Source: Asterias rubens (lineage: Eukaryota; Echinodermata; Asteroidea; Forcipulatida; Asteriidae). Taken from it: a DNA stretch of 64,000 nucleotides. Shown here piece by piece: positions 10,301 through 21,653 of the stretch. Position 1 is the stretch's first letter. Every line of letters starts with the position of its first letter. The DNA is taken from positions 18,661,680-18,725,679 of the forward strand of contig NC_047067.1 in assembly GCF_902459465.1 (NCBI RefSeq). Reading direction: 5' to 3'. The position numbers and the translations under genes were made by a program. The notes beneath the pieces were generated by a model that saw nothing but the letters and a program-made list of their open reading frames with translations, had not been told where the DNA came from and made no database searches.

Positions 10301-13300
10301 CATTATCCTTCTTCTTTCCATTATCCCTTTTCTTTCCATTATCCCTTTTCTTTCCATTATCCCTTTTCTTTCCGTTATCCCTTTTCTTTCCATTATCCCT
10401 TTTCTTTCCGTTATCCCTTTTCTTTCCGTTATCCCTATTCTTTCCGTTATCCCTTTTCTTTCCGTTATCCCTTTTCTTTCCATTATCCCTTTTCTTTCCG
10501 TTATCCCTTTTCTTTCCATTATCCCTTTTCTTTCCATTATCCCTTTTTTTTCCGTTATCCCTTTTTTTTCCATTATCCCTTTTCTTTCCGTTATCCCTTT
10601 TCTTTCCATTATCCTTCTTCTTTCCGTTATCCCTTTTCTTTCCGTTATCCCTTTTCTTTCCGTTATCCCTTTTCTTTCCGTTATCCCTTTTCTTTCCGTT
10701 ATCCCTTTTCTTTCCGTTATCCCTTTTCTTTCCGTTATCCCTTTTCTTTCCATTATCCCTTTTCTTTCCTAGGACTAGTGCTAAGTTAGGACTAACTCTT
10801 TGTGAAATCGACCCTAGCTTTCGGCGCTCTGAAATCTTTGGTCTGCACTTACCCTATCAGCTGAGCCTGATAAAATCATTGTGCATTCTTTGTCCATATC
10901 GACGCAGAATACTGCTTGAGTGTGTCCCACTAATGTATGCTCCAATAGACATGTCCGAAGATCCCAAAGCTTCAGCTGATGGTACAGAAATAGTCAACCA
11001 AGAAACAAATTAGTATAAACAAAATAACGCAGCTCAACATAGAACTCAGTAAATTAGGTACAAATGCTTCATCAGTTTGTTAATTCAAATTAAATTCAGG
11101 TTTTAAATTATATAGAAAAGTTTGCGGTAACACCATGTAATAACAATCTCTAAATGAGTTGGGGTGGTTCTGAAAAGAACCGTTGGATTAACTCGACGTT
11201 TCGATCAGTATGCTCTGATCGTCATTCTCCAGAAGACGATCAGAGCATACTGATCGCAACGTCGAGTTAATCCAACGGTTCTTTTCAGAACCACCCCAAC
11301 TCATTTAGAGATTGTTATTACATGGTGTTACCGCAAACTTTTCTATATTTTACTTCCACCATGCAAAGTTTCAAATCCTACTTTTAAATTATAGTAAAAA
11401 CATTAAACATTATCTTTCAGTACGCTCTAACCCACCAATCAGATGCTTGAACTGGAGGTGGTATAAAAACCTATATACTACTTCCTCTGTTTTTATTACA
11501 CAGTGCGTATTGTGAATGTCAATGCGTCACGCTCCGTATATGGACACGGCAAAAATGACATTCTAAACTGTGTGCGCTTCGTTGCGAAACAGCTTTCTGA
11601 AATTTTATCTTTGCGTGTTGACGTGAAACTGGAAGATAAATTTGTTATAACACGCGCGCTCGTGGTTAGTTTTCCGTATTCCACTCGTGCTTGTGTGATA
11701 ACTTATAAAAATTAAAAAACAAATTCGCAGATTTAACAAATTTCATTTACAGGTAGAAAACACAGTATTATAATTCAACGGGTAGTCAGACTGCAAAATG
11801 GCACAGAAAGAACTACAAGATAGGATGAGAAAAGTAATACATACATAATAGGCCAATAGTTCAAAAAAGTGTATTAAAATTATGATAAGAAATTGGGAGA
11901 AAAACATTCACAAAATAAAATCATATACAATCCAAGGTAAAGCAGTATTTGAAAACAAAGAAAGGAAATGGGGACCAATAAGGACAACTACAAATTAACA
12001 ACAAGAGAAATGGCATTATTAAACACATTCAGCATTTATATACGAAAAGTGTCCTGAAACCCTCAGCCTCCCAAATCCTTCTATCTCGTCTTCGCAGAAA
12101 TGAAGGATTCAGATGGTCTGAGGGGCTGCAGGCTCAAATAACACACAAATCCCCAATATCAATTCAATATCAACAAATCAATCAATTCAATTCTTTATGA
12201 TAAAAATATAAATTCCACAAGTCTCAAATTGCTTAAAGCTCCTAAACAGGACACTGAAATGTGTAAACATAAACAAATATTGAAAAAGAAGTTAAGACGA
12301 CATTAATATTTTAGACAGTGCAGGACAATACATAAAAAGCATTGGCAAGTATAAAATATCAGATCACAGCCTCGCACTCTCTCCCCTTGCAAAAGAAACA
12401 TCGTGATTGGCAACTCAAAAACCTGTAAAACAACCTTCTTCTTCAGTATAAATGTCCTTGTCAGGCATTATAATGGGTCCGTGGAAAAAAGTAAGAATAT
12501 TTGATTTAGTACAAGGGCTGCCCTACATGTTTACATGGTGTAGGGTCAAGGATACATTACAGTTTTAAATCACAACTTTTTAGATTTTTCCCGAGGGCAA
12601 CACAAAAACAGAAATCAGACTGAAGTAGGAAAAATGTCATGCCTCCCTTGTGCAACATGTTCTCGAGAAGCATTCTTTATGGAAACTAGTGTCTTACCGT
12701 TCTGTCTTGTGACGCTGTGACCAGCCAGTAATCTTGCCTCGCCATTGCCCAGATTGGTCCGTCGTGACCGAACATAGTCCGTGTGCAGACACCACTGCGT
12801 AGGTTCCAGACTTTCACTGTCCCATCAAAGGAAGAACTGACTAAGAGGTAGCGTGTGAAGAAGCTAAGGCACCAGACTCCCTTCTGTGATACCAAGATAG
12901 AAATTGAATGAACACAAATTTAAGGTTTGTGGTTATTATATTAGTCATCACACTGTCGTTTGTCGAGGAGGACAGAAATATATGGCATGGGAGGCATTTT
13001 GCATAGCACTCGCCTCTCATTATTGTGGCTCCGTTTCATACCTGGGGCCAATTTCATAGAGCTGCTTAAGCAAAATATTTGCTTAAGCACGAAAATGGCT
13101 TGCTTATTTTACACATGTTACTGGCCACAATTTCATGACATATACATTCCCTGTGACTGGTATTTAGCTGTTGTTTACTTAGCATAACAATTGAGCGGAG
13201 TCTTGGCCGGTAATCTGATTTTTCGCTTAAGCAAAATTTTGTGCTTAAGCAGCTCTTTGAAATTGGGCCCTGGCTAAGGCATTGGTTCTCTCCTACATGT

Positions 13301-16300
13301 ATGTCTCCTATACCAGGAGGGTTGTTGTCTGAGCTCTCCGTTTTACTCCCCCCCCCCCCATAAAAATCTTGATCTCTAGCTGATACTCCCCGTCATATAT
13401 TAGTCAATGTGGCTGACTGTAAAAGGACCCTTCATTACTATTTATATCTACAAAAAAAATATTTTTGAAAATGTCAACCTTGTTGGCTTGTTTCTCCATA
13501 CTGATTTTGTTTTTGACAAACCACTCATTCAGCTTGATCGCATCATAATGTTGGTACCGTGAAACAGAGGGGAAAACAAAATTATTTTTGAGAAAAGTAC
13601 AATAAACAAAATTTGTACAGACATGGCAGATTTATTCATCTAAAGTAGCCAAATCTGGTAAGGAATTAAATTCTTGATGATAATCCTTTAGTCAACAATC
13701 TCTTACAAGAATCAGACATTTGATGTTATAGCCTGTTATCCATCACATACCTTGTGTCCTTTTAACGTCTGAAGCAGGCTACCGGTGTGGATATCCCATA
13801 TCTTAATGGAAGCATCTTTACTCCCACTGGCAAGTCTTGTACTGCCGTCAAACGTAACACATAGAACCCTGAAATTGCAAAGAGAGAAATAAAAACAAAT
13901 TGCTTTAGAACTCTTATATTCGCTTGGAAAAAAACAAACTTCACTCATAAGACCTTCCTATTCCAAGATAAAATTATCAAGAATCAGGCCTGGTTGGGAT
14001 TAAACCACTAGTTGAAAACCTCTTCACCACACATTGATTCCCTTAGTAATTGTCAATTAATTTACTTTATGTGTTCTTCCTTTCTCACAAGTCGACTTAC
14101 TTTGCTGTATGACCTCTGACATCAATTTGTTTACAATTACCGGACTCCCAGTTCTGTCTGAGAAAAACATTATCTCGGTAAACCGTCTTCCACCTAAAGT
14201 TACTGGTTGGCAAGGGAATTTCTGCAAAAGAAGAAATGCATTCATGAAGTTTGTTAATAATAAAGGCGGTACGAAAATTTTAAAGAATATCAGTTTAGGA
14301 AGATACATTCACTCACTACTTACCTACAGGAAACTCAGTGTTTTATCACAACCATATTTAACCTTTTATTTAAACACCCCCGTGCCCTTGCAATTTCAAA
14401 AACGAAGCATCATTCTTTTTTTTATCTAAATAAAGACAGGGTACAATTTTGGCAATAGTCAAAGACCAGTATCCTCACATGGCGTATCTCAACAAATGGA
14501 TGAAAAAAACAAACCTGTGAACATTTGGGCTCATTCAAAGAGTGAAGAAAGTAATGAGAGAGAAAAACATTATTGTCGCATAAGATTGTATGCTTTCAGA
14601 TGAGAAAGGCTCCATTTTCAGATAAAAAATTTTTGGGGTGAAAATTTCCTCTTTCTCTAAAAGTTCTTCACTTTAAAGGTGTTATTTTTCATAATGTTTC
14701 ATAATAGCACCAGCTTTCCAGTTTTTATAGTCACAAACGTGTAAAGTAAATACCACAAGTACACCATGCCTATTAATTGCATTGTTCTTATTTGGGTAAT
14801 GTGAAGTTTTGTAGGCCCACTTGTAATCTACTTTTGTTCTTTGGCTGTTTTTGTATTTCTTGAGCGCTTTGTTTCGAATTTGTAAAAAGTGCTATATAAA
14901 TAAGGTTATTATTATTATTTTTAAAATATGAGACGGCATCATTTATTGACATACCAATATCAACATGGTCACATTTGACTTTCCATATGTTATCATGACT
15001 CGCCAAATAACACCATGTCCGACTGACCAATGCTGCCACCAAGAGGCTCTGAGGGGAGAGGTACTGAAGAATACGAAGTGCGAGCGGCTCGGGAAGGAGG
15101 CTAATGAAGTCATGTGACTGCTTCAACTGAAAACAAACATCGGAGTATTAAACAAATTTCTGCAAGAGATTTCTGAAATTAAATTAATAGGTTCTTTGAG
15201 GGCGGTCATTTGTGGGAGCTTCGTTCTGGATAGCCTCTTTGTTGCAGTTATCAAAGCAATATCCCACAGATTTAACATCAAAGTATTGTCATTTTGACAG
15301 ACACCGTCATCAACAACAGAAGTGCATCTAGTTTTTTCAAAATCTTGAGGTTTAGGCGTAATTTTTTTATCAAAGTTACATAAAATAATGTCAAAATATC
15401 AAAATTACAATTTATTAAATGATAAATAAACGCGCTATTAACGAGTTTAAATAGCATTCTCGTTCACTCAAGAAGCAGTTTAAAGGAAACTTAAAAGAGC
15501 CCAATTACATGGCTCTGCTGACTGCAGAATTCTGCGCTTACAACTCATAGAAGTGTCCGCATTACAGGGCACCATTAGCGCAGAATTCCCAATAAGCCCA
15601 GCAATAACATTGGCCCCGGAACTTACGGCCAGTGAACTGCAGAGAAAATACAGCTGTCTGGAATCCAACCTCTTCAATAGTTTGTGCAAGAATTCATTCC
15701 TTTGGACATCTGAAAATATAACACACAAACATTTAGCAAAGAGCACCTCGCTAGAGCTCCAAGTACATTTATATTCTGTTGTCAGGTCATCACACATACA
15801 AATACAAAGAAAACCGACTGAGTAATATGATACCATATTGGGGTGAACAAAGAAAAATTGACAACAGTGGGTTTTGAACCTGTGACCTCCGGTTTTACCT
15901 GCGATTGCTCTCCCAACTGAGCAAACTACACAACCTTTATTGACAGTCTAACTTTTTTGTCAATATCTTTGTTCGGGCGGTGCTACACAAACCTGGAAGT
16001 CCTAGGTTCAAATCCTACTCTAGTCAAATGTTTTCTCTGTTCACCCCAGTATACAACAATGTTGAAAAAAATAAACAAGTAATCAAAAATAATGCACCCA
16101 ACAAAGACGCCTTTCAATCTAACGACATCACTACATTCCATTGCTGTCACATAGAGGTCAAAGAAAGGCTTCATTGGCTACGCGGTTTCCATTGTTTCAG
16201 CCTTATTTTACAATTAAGATGGTGGGGGTAGGGGGACCCCATGTCAACGCATACAATCCAGCATGGCACAAATATTTTTCAGAACCTTTCTTTGCGGAGA

Positions 16301-19300
16301 AAATTAAATAAAAAGAAGTCTCACCATTCCAGCACTCTTCATACCAATGGTATAGCTGCCACGCTTCATCTGGTACAACAGGAATAGGTGGAAGATTTCT
16401 AGGCGAGGTACCCGACTATAATAAAAAATAATTAAACAAACAGTTAAACCCTCAAAAAGATTGCATTGTCAAACAAAGAATTGGATGTTAATAGTGAGAG
16501 AGGTCACAACATTTGCCCAAAGTTTTTATTGCAGTAGAATAACTTATAGGGAAACTTGCTCAAAAATTGGCGCAACCAAGATTTTGGACCATCATCTATA
16601 CCTCGGTCTCCACTAGGCTCCCCACTGTCCTGTTAATGCACTCTTAACAAACTGACCACAGCTCAGAGAGCACTCCTACTAGGTACCAGTTCCAATTCCT
16701 GCCACGCCAATCATCAAGCTCAGACCAAGCTGATCCCCTTCCAGTTTCCCGCTTTCACAAACTGTTGAGCTAAGCCTCTAAGGCAGTGTGCGAATTGGCA
16801 GCTACAGCAACGGCTACGACGACTGTTCCCAAGGGTGTTGCTAAGGATGCCTACACTTCAACACAAGATGACGCGGAAATCTAGCCGTAGCTGTATAGCC
16901 AATTCGGACATGGCCTACGTATTAGCTAAATCAGCAGCAGTTCTTAAGCAACATTTTAGCTAAATCAGAACAGCCATTCTTAAGATAAGCCTACAAGTTA
17001 GCTTAACCTCAGCAGCAGTTCTTAAGCATCATACAGTCTAGCATTGCTCCCGAACTTTTCAGAACCATTAAAACTTGTAGAGTTTTATATACATGGCGTC
17101 TCCACAAACCTTTCTCAAACTGTATTTCCACCATGCACAGTTCCTTAAGAAATATGGATCTGGTGATAAAAACCAAATAATGAATCATTATGTAGCTTTT
17201 TGCAAAATTTCATTGCAAAATTTGACGTACCATAGTTGGTCTGGATCTGCTGATCTGTACTTGAGTCAATGACTTTGTAAGTTGAGGAAGGTTTTGTAAT
17301 GTGACTGGACTGTAGTCTTTTGGGACATCACTCGACGCATTGGGTCTTGGTCTGTCCTGCATGTGCCGACGGACTGCTGGAGAATCATCAGTGAACCTCC
17401 TGCAAAAAGATGGTTTTTTTTAACGTTAAATTTGCATTGTATACAAAGGGCCGAGTACAACATTGGTAAGATTGAAAAATCTGTGTTCAGATTTGCATTT
17501 AAAGATGGTAAAAAACTTAATTTGAAATACTTTTGCCTGAAATGCTTTAGTTATTGAGATAAAAACAACTAGTTCTGATCTTGTGAACTGTTGTTTAAAC
17601 ATTTAAAGGTGGTTTTCTTTAAAGCCTAAATTTTAATGGGTTTGTTATTTCATTTGTCTGTTGGGTCACACAAAGTGCAGATACTGGTCTTTGACAATAA
17701 CCAGTAATGTAAGGCATCAAGCGCACTTGACAATAACATCTCAATGTGATTTACATTAGTGCCCTGGTCATTCGGCCAATAACATATCTTTGATCTTTCT
17801 CAGCTCCTTGGGAAGTATACAGCCCCAAGCTGCCGTGGCATGCCTTTTCATACACAATATCAATCTCTACCCTCGCAGGTACCCATTTATACCCCGGGGT
17901 AAAGAGAAGCAACTATAGTAAAGTATCTTGGTCAAAGACACAAGTTTAATGACTGGGATTCGAACCCACACTCCGATGACTTAACCACCAGAACTTGAAT
18001 TCGGTGCTCTAAACCACTTAGCCATGACAAACTAGAAATTGCTATTTCATGGACAACATTCTAGTTTTTCCCCAAACATTTTGACAGAATAAAACAATGA
18101 AAACAATAAAATCACCTGACACTTGCAGGGGCAGATTTGCTGAGTGGATTATTTCGGTTGCTACGGTGACTCTTTGAATGGATGCTTGGTAACTTGATGT
18201 TGGTGGTACTTCTTGTCATCAAGATACGTCTTGGAAGAGAGGTTTTCCCGCTGTAACAGAACAAAACAAACTGAGCGTTACCAACGAAAGATAAATTAGG
18301 GGACACTGAGATTGCCCAATAGCTAGAAGAAGTTCGAATCCTATTTAACATCGATTAAATTGTTGGGGTACCCACTGCCAAAATATAGGATTTGAAATGC
18401 CTCTTGCTACCGGGCAATTTTGGTGGTTAGGTGGTGAGAGATATGCTTTAGAATGACAAAGGTCCTGGGTTCAAATCCCATCTAAGAAGTTTGAGTCAAT
18501 TAGATGATGTCGTTGTCAACAAGGAGTTTCTAGACAGTGGGGACCCTTCAGTGAATACTAAATTCAATGAAAACATATTCTTAAAGTAGTGATCGCCAAT
18601 TTCAATTATAATCATCTGTCTGATCAAAACATTGTTTCTTGCTCAGTTAAAAACATTTCCCTTTGCTAGAAGTATATACACACATTTGTTACTGGTTTTA
18701 CGCTTCTTCATTATCTTTTTATCATTATTTGCAAGAGTAAAATCTTAAACACCAGAAATGTCTTCTTACAGCACTTAGCCACCTTAAAACTTACCTCTGA
18801 ACGTCATTTCTCATTGAAGGTTCATCGAAGTCAGTTTCTGCATTACACATCGTTACATCCCTTCTCCTCTGCAAATGGGCGCTAAATGATCACAAACAAA
18901 AAGTAGTGTCTGTTAACTTAGTGTCGGTCACAAGTTAAGGTTTGAACATCATTTCTTTCTGTTCAAGATATTCGTCGTCGTTGTCCTATGAGTCATGGCT
19001 GACCCTTTGTGACCCTGATTATGAGTGAGTTCCACTTCAGCCTATCCAGTGCAGATCAATATGCAGCGTTTATTGATAAGCCTGTGAGTTCTTTGATTCC
19101 GACTGTCCAAGAAGATATTACACAGTGACTATTGTTCAGTTGGAAAACCCAAGACCGCAGACGTCACGAGTTTACTGGCTGAGGCTAAAATCGGGCTCGG
19201 GCTGGCAGTCCAGTGTCAGACTCGAGCCCTTGGCCTAGATTCATAGAGCTGCTTTGAAAGCAGAAAAAGTAGCTAAGCGCAACACAAATTTGCCGACCAG

Positions 19301-20824
19301 AATAAGGTTACCAGCCGAACTACCATGTCACAAGTACAATTAGTGACTGGTATCCTTTTGAAAAGCAATATTGTCTGACTAAGCAGCTCTATGAAATTGG
19401 ACCTAAACACGCTACAGTACTTCAACTATAATTCAGATCAGGGTCAACACAAGGGGGCTCAGACTCTTACCTTCCAACATGAAAATAGTTTCTGACCGCT
19501 CTTCGTGCTCGTGTTTCTCTGCTCACATGAGAGCTAATGGGTGTGAACCGATGGTGTGGATACAGCTGTTGTGAAGTGTACATAAAATCCCTATGGAGTG
19601 TGGGCTGAAGACTCGTCCACAGAAACCCAAACTGGCTGTAATTACTTCTCGTCAGAATACCTTCCAAAATGGAACATTTCTGGGGGATAAAAACAGATCA
19701 ATCACATTTTTACAAGCATTTTGATTGAATTCAGATTTACAGATTTGATAATTGGTTTAGTAAGAAAAACCTAGAAAGCGTGTACAATAATATGTTTTAG
19801 ATCTGGGGTGAATTTTGACTGTTTCGGTTGAATTGGCCATTGGTTAGGCACTGGCAAAAGACCAAAACAATTATGGTTACGACCGTCAAACGCACCCTAA
19901 GAGTCCTTTCCTAAACCTTCGCTTTTTGTTATTTTTTTTTTTTTTGCATGGATGTTGGTCACCTCATACCTTGGACACTTTGTACCTTTGAATCATTTCG
20001 TACTTGTCTTGTGTCAAAAAGGTACAAAGTGTCCAGGCAGAGTACAAAGTGGCCACAGTCAATTCGTAACAACAAATTCTTATATAGCGCATTTCACAAT
20101 AACCGTATCAATGCTCTTTACATTAGTGCCCTGGTCATGGGGCCAATAACTTTCCTGTAATGTTTCTCAGCTCCCTGGGGGAGTATACAACCCTGAGCTG
20201 CCTGTCAGGCGCTTGTGGCTTTTTCATACACAATATCAACCTTTTTCATACACAATATCAACCTCTACCCTCGCAGGTACCCATTTATACCCCTGGGTGA
20301 AGCAATTATAGTAAAGTATCTTGCTCAAGGATACAAGTGTCACGACCAGGATTCGAAACCCACACTCCGGTGAATCAGCACCAGAACTTGAATTCGATGC
20401 TCTTAACCACTCGGCCATGACACTCTATTCGTACCTTGCAAAAGGTACGAAGTGGTTAAGGTACGAAGTGACCTGACACTTTTTGCACGCTGTGGTTCGA
20501 ACATCAGACAGAGGTTTGGAAAAAAGCCTTTGGTTGGCGAACCTTGAAAGGCTTGATTGGCTCACAAATTTATGTACAAACAAGCTTGGCTTTGCTCTTC
20601 CAATAAATTCTGTCACACACCTGTTCATGACTCCACCTATCGATCCACACAGCCACATGGTCCAACTGACGATGATATTCCATGTTTAACTCATCTCTGA
20701 TTGGTCTCCCTCTGAATGCGTGCCATTGACCGAGTAGACTTGCCCCGATTGCTGGTCCGTTAGATGAATCCAATTGATCTCCTTCACCGTGATGATGGTG
20801 CAGAACCTGGATGGGGTGTTCCAT
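7380..20824 (-). CDS. F-box/WD40-repeat protein (FBXW7/Cdc4-like substrate receptor)
   Basis: Fifteen exons, read on the minus strand: 20824-20621, 19679-19471, 18866-18795, 18250-18116, 17399-17231, 16415-16325, 15709-15627, 15126-14955, 14221-14101, 13868-13751, 12883-12698, 10975-10853, 9480-9296, 8460-8350, 7506-7380. They total 2106 nt (701 aa plus stop) in one frame. An F-box (about 326-372, SHDFISLLPEPLALRILQYL) precedes a linker with WKTVYRDNVF and seven WD repeats from about 408 to 701 (for example GSKDASIKIWDIHTG and GSADRTIRVWSVETG). By family rule the F-box docks on Skp1 of an SCF ubiquitin ligase and the propeller binds the target; the target is unknown. Two similar helical modules lie ahead of the F-box, at about 54-115 (IDRWSHEQKCSILEGIL) and 270-320 (NDVQRNEFLHKLLKRLDSRQ). 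Residues about 138-265 are basic and low-complexity. I could not match it to one named FBXW subtype. Exon 3 requires the second AG of a CAGAG acceptor to keep frame. Confidence 0.92.
7540..8349. repeat. Degenerate minisatellite containing the splice donor of exon 14
   Basis: The intron after the exon ending at 8350 consists of diverged units of about 47 bp (94-95 bp dimers near the exon). On the minus strand the unit reads like CTGGAACCTAGATAG/GTAAGAACC, which is the end of that exon plus its donor. Copies keeping TAG/GTAAG lie at 8345 (true), 8251, 8157 and 8062; more diverged units reach to about 7540. Confidence 0.85.
8753..9157. repeat. Minisatellite, 37-bp and 34-bp units
   Basis: About eleven units of atgcattgacataaagacag plus tagatacaacagtaaaa; the right-hand units are shortened to atgcattgacatgtcagtag plus atacaacagttaaa. 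It is intronic in the F-box/WD40 gene. Long ORFs here are by-products of the repeat. Confidence 0.85.
10097..10769. repeat. 18-bp polypyrimidine/polypurine minisatellite
   Basis: About 37 units of cttttctttccrttatcc fill this part of an F-box/WD40 gene intron. The 18-bp unit is divisible by three, so both strands stay open for over 230 codons; these ORFs are artefacts. The strand asymmetry could favour triplex structure. Confidence 0.92.
11110..11348. repeat. Near-perfect 239-bp palindrome (MITE family M6)
   Basis: The left arm starts atatagaaaagtttgcggta and the right arm ends with its complement. Each arm is about 112 nt, separated by about 10 nt near 11229, with very few mismatches. Half copies occur at about 61935-62065 and traces at 43715-43760 and 54735-54785. 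It lies in an F-box/WD40 gene intron. Confidence 0.9.
11400..11700 (+). repeat. Interspersed repeat shared with 62818-63080
   Basis: Both copies share accaatcagatgct.aactgg, ggtggtataaaa, gtgaatgtcaatgcgtcacgct and taacattct.aaactctg-like blocks, in the same order and orientation. There are no clear terminal repeats. Confidence 0.65.
11720..12690. other. Intron of F-box/WD40 gene, nothing recognised
   Basis: AT-rich intronic DNA with no convincing exon or dispersed repeat, apart from a short imperfect inverted repeat near 12060-12130 (ccaaatccttc ... gaaggattcag). Confidence 0.45.
13043..13272. repeat. Palindromic MITE family M3 (ggcccaatttcatagagctgctt)
   Basis: The element starts ggccaatttcatagagctgcttaagc and closes with the complement gcttaagcagctctttgaaattgggcc. 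Relatives lie at about 19225-19406, 26683-26882, 28936-29188, 29190-29335 and 42683-42972, with a fragment at about 53470. Confidence 0.75.
14450..14690. mobile_element. Diverged MITE M1 copy
   Basis: It contains caaagaccagtatcctcac, aacaaacctgtgaacatttgggctcatt and ctctttctctaaaa in the order of an inverted M1 element, within an F-box/WD40 gene intron. Confidence 0.45.
14800..14925 (+). mobile_element. LINE/SINE 3' tail fragment
   Basis: The sequence aaaaagtgctatataaataagg followed by (TTA)n matches the 3' ends of the LINE and family-A SINEs in the window. It stops about 25 nt from the splice donor of the F-box exon at 14955. Confidence 0.55.
15845..16060. mobile_element. tRNA-like SINE pieces in opposite orientations
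   Basis: A minus-strand tRNA-like block (gggttttgaacctgtgacct ... ctcccaactgagc, about 15850-15925) is followed by a plus-strand B box (aggttcaaatcctactctagtc, about 16005-16026) with the tail of SINE family C (tctgttcacccc). Confidence 0.5.
16783..16916. repeat. Short inverted-repeat element
   Basis: The arms gcgaattggcagctacagca and gccgtagctgtatagccaattc are imperfect complements around an unrelated centre. It is intronic and has no ORF. Confidence 0.5.
17590..18030 (-). mobile_element. M1 fragment followed by minus-strand family-A SINE
   Basis: About 17590-17715 carries the right end of M1 (cacacaaagtgcagatactggtctttgaca). About 17750-18030 is a family-A SINE on the minus strand, with B box (gggattcgaacccacactcc) and A box (aaaccacttagccatgaca) near its right end. 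The 5' end of the SINE is therefore at the right. Confidence 0.7.
18300..18490 (+). mobile_element. tRNA-like SINE pieces, family D
   Basis: It contains gagattgcccaatagctag and, further right, gtcctgggttcaaatcccatct (B box). Related blocks lie at 28270-28360, 40130-40320 and 48480-48650. Confidence 0.45.
19225..19406. repeat. MITE family M3 copy
   Basis: The ends ttcatagagctgctttgaaa and agcagctctatgaaattgga are complementary. It lies in the intron between F-box gene exons 2 and 3. Confidence 0.6.
20070..20425 (-). mobile_element. Full-length family-A SINE, minus strand
   Basis: From the right, the minus strand shows A box (tgtcatggccgagtggttaa), B box (gggtttcgaatcctggtcgtg), the ttcacccaggggtataaatg block and the tail gcgctatataagaatttgtt. 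This is one of the best copies for defining the family. Confidence 0.85.
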
Positions 20825-21260
20825 TGTTGCTTTTAGATTTCCTCTGTGCATCAACGGAAAAAAAGGGTTATTTAAGGTGAAGTAAAACAAAATCATAACG
20901 TCCTCCCCCATTTCCTTTTAGGGGGCCGCATGAACAAAAACCTTCCCTGCGTTCTCTCTTGTTCTTAACACCAACACTGACTGGTCCACAGACAAAAAGC
21001 AAGTCTAGTCATTTTTAGATCAAGGAAAAAGAAACACAGATTAAAGTTGTGTGACCGATTTTACGCTAAAAAAACCCATAATTTTTTGGAACTTTTTTAG
21101 GACTGATTTTTGACAGATGATTTTTCAAAACAATTTGTTCAACATGCCACAAACAATAAACAAATTAAGCAACATGCAACAAGCAACATTTTTGGTACAT
21201 TTCTGTAATAATTTTAGTGTTAAAAAACTACAATATCATTGGCAGATTTTGTTCTGCAAT
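20825..21260. other. Upstream region of the F-box/WD40 gene
   Basis: The promoter and 5' UTR of the minus-strand gene should lie here, directly before the ATG at 20824. No TATA box or CpG-rich block could be picked out. Confidence 0.4.
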
Positions 21261-21367
21261 TACCTAGATGGGCCTACTCCAAGAAGTACGAGGTTCGTTC
21301 CGCTATCGTCTCCACGAACGATAGTGGAACGAACCTCATAGATCTAGGAGTAGGTCCTACCTAGGTA
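21261..21367. repeat. Long hairpin with 20-bp stem and 8-nt loop
   Basis: The inner arms gaggttcgttccgctatcgt and acgatagtggaacgaacctc pair fully with one wobble. The outer arms (tacctag ... ggcctactcc and ggagtaggtcctacctaggta) extend it imperfectly to about 107 nt. It could be a small palindromic element or a microRNA-like precursor. Confidence 0.6.
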
Positions 21368-21512
21368 GTAGGCTAGACGGTAGTAGAGCACCACTGGCAA
21401 ACACCAGTTTCAAGTTGTAACAACAACAACATGGCTCTAATTTTTATTTAGTAAATAAACCTAAAACTTTAAAACTCAAAAGGCTTACATAACAATAAAA
21501 AACAAATGCTTA

Positions 21513-21653
21513 GCCCCAATGGGGGATAACTTTCCGTATGGCGCCACCACTTTTTTACAAACAGGGATATGTCAATCAGGTAAATAAGTTCCTATATTAT
21601 TTCATATCGAATGAAAAAGTGGTGGCGCCATACGGAAACTTTTCCCCAATGGG
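21513..21653. mobile_element. Short terminal-inverted-repeat element (141 bp)
   Basis: The left arm holds ccccaatgggggataacttt and tccgtatggcgccaccactt; the right arm is its near-complement, ending ttccccaatggg. The arms are about 41 nt around a 58-nt centre. Likely a MITE. Confidence 0.7.

Noticed and set aside
9942-10772. 276-aa (plus) and 234-aa (minus) open frames
   Set aside because: Both are translations of an 18-bp minisatellite in frame on both strands, inside an intron.
19467-19679. F-box gene exon 2 as 5' UTR only
   Set aside because: Considered because the first AG of the next exon breaks the frame. The CAGAG second AG restores it, and the exon encodes a recognisable helical module.
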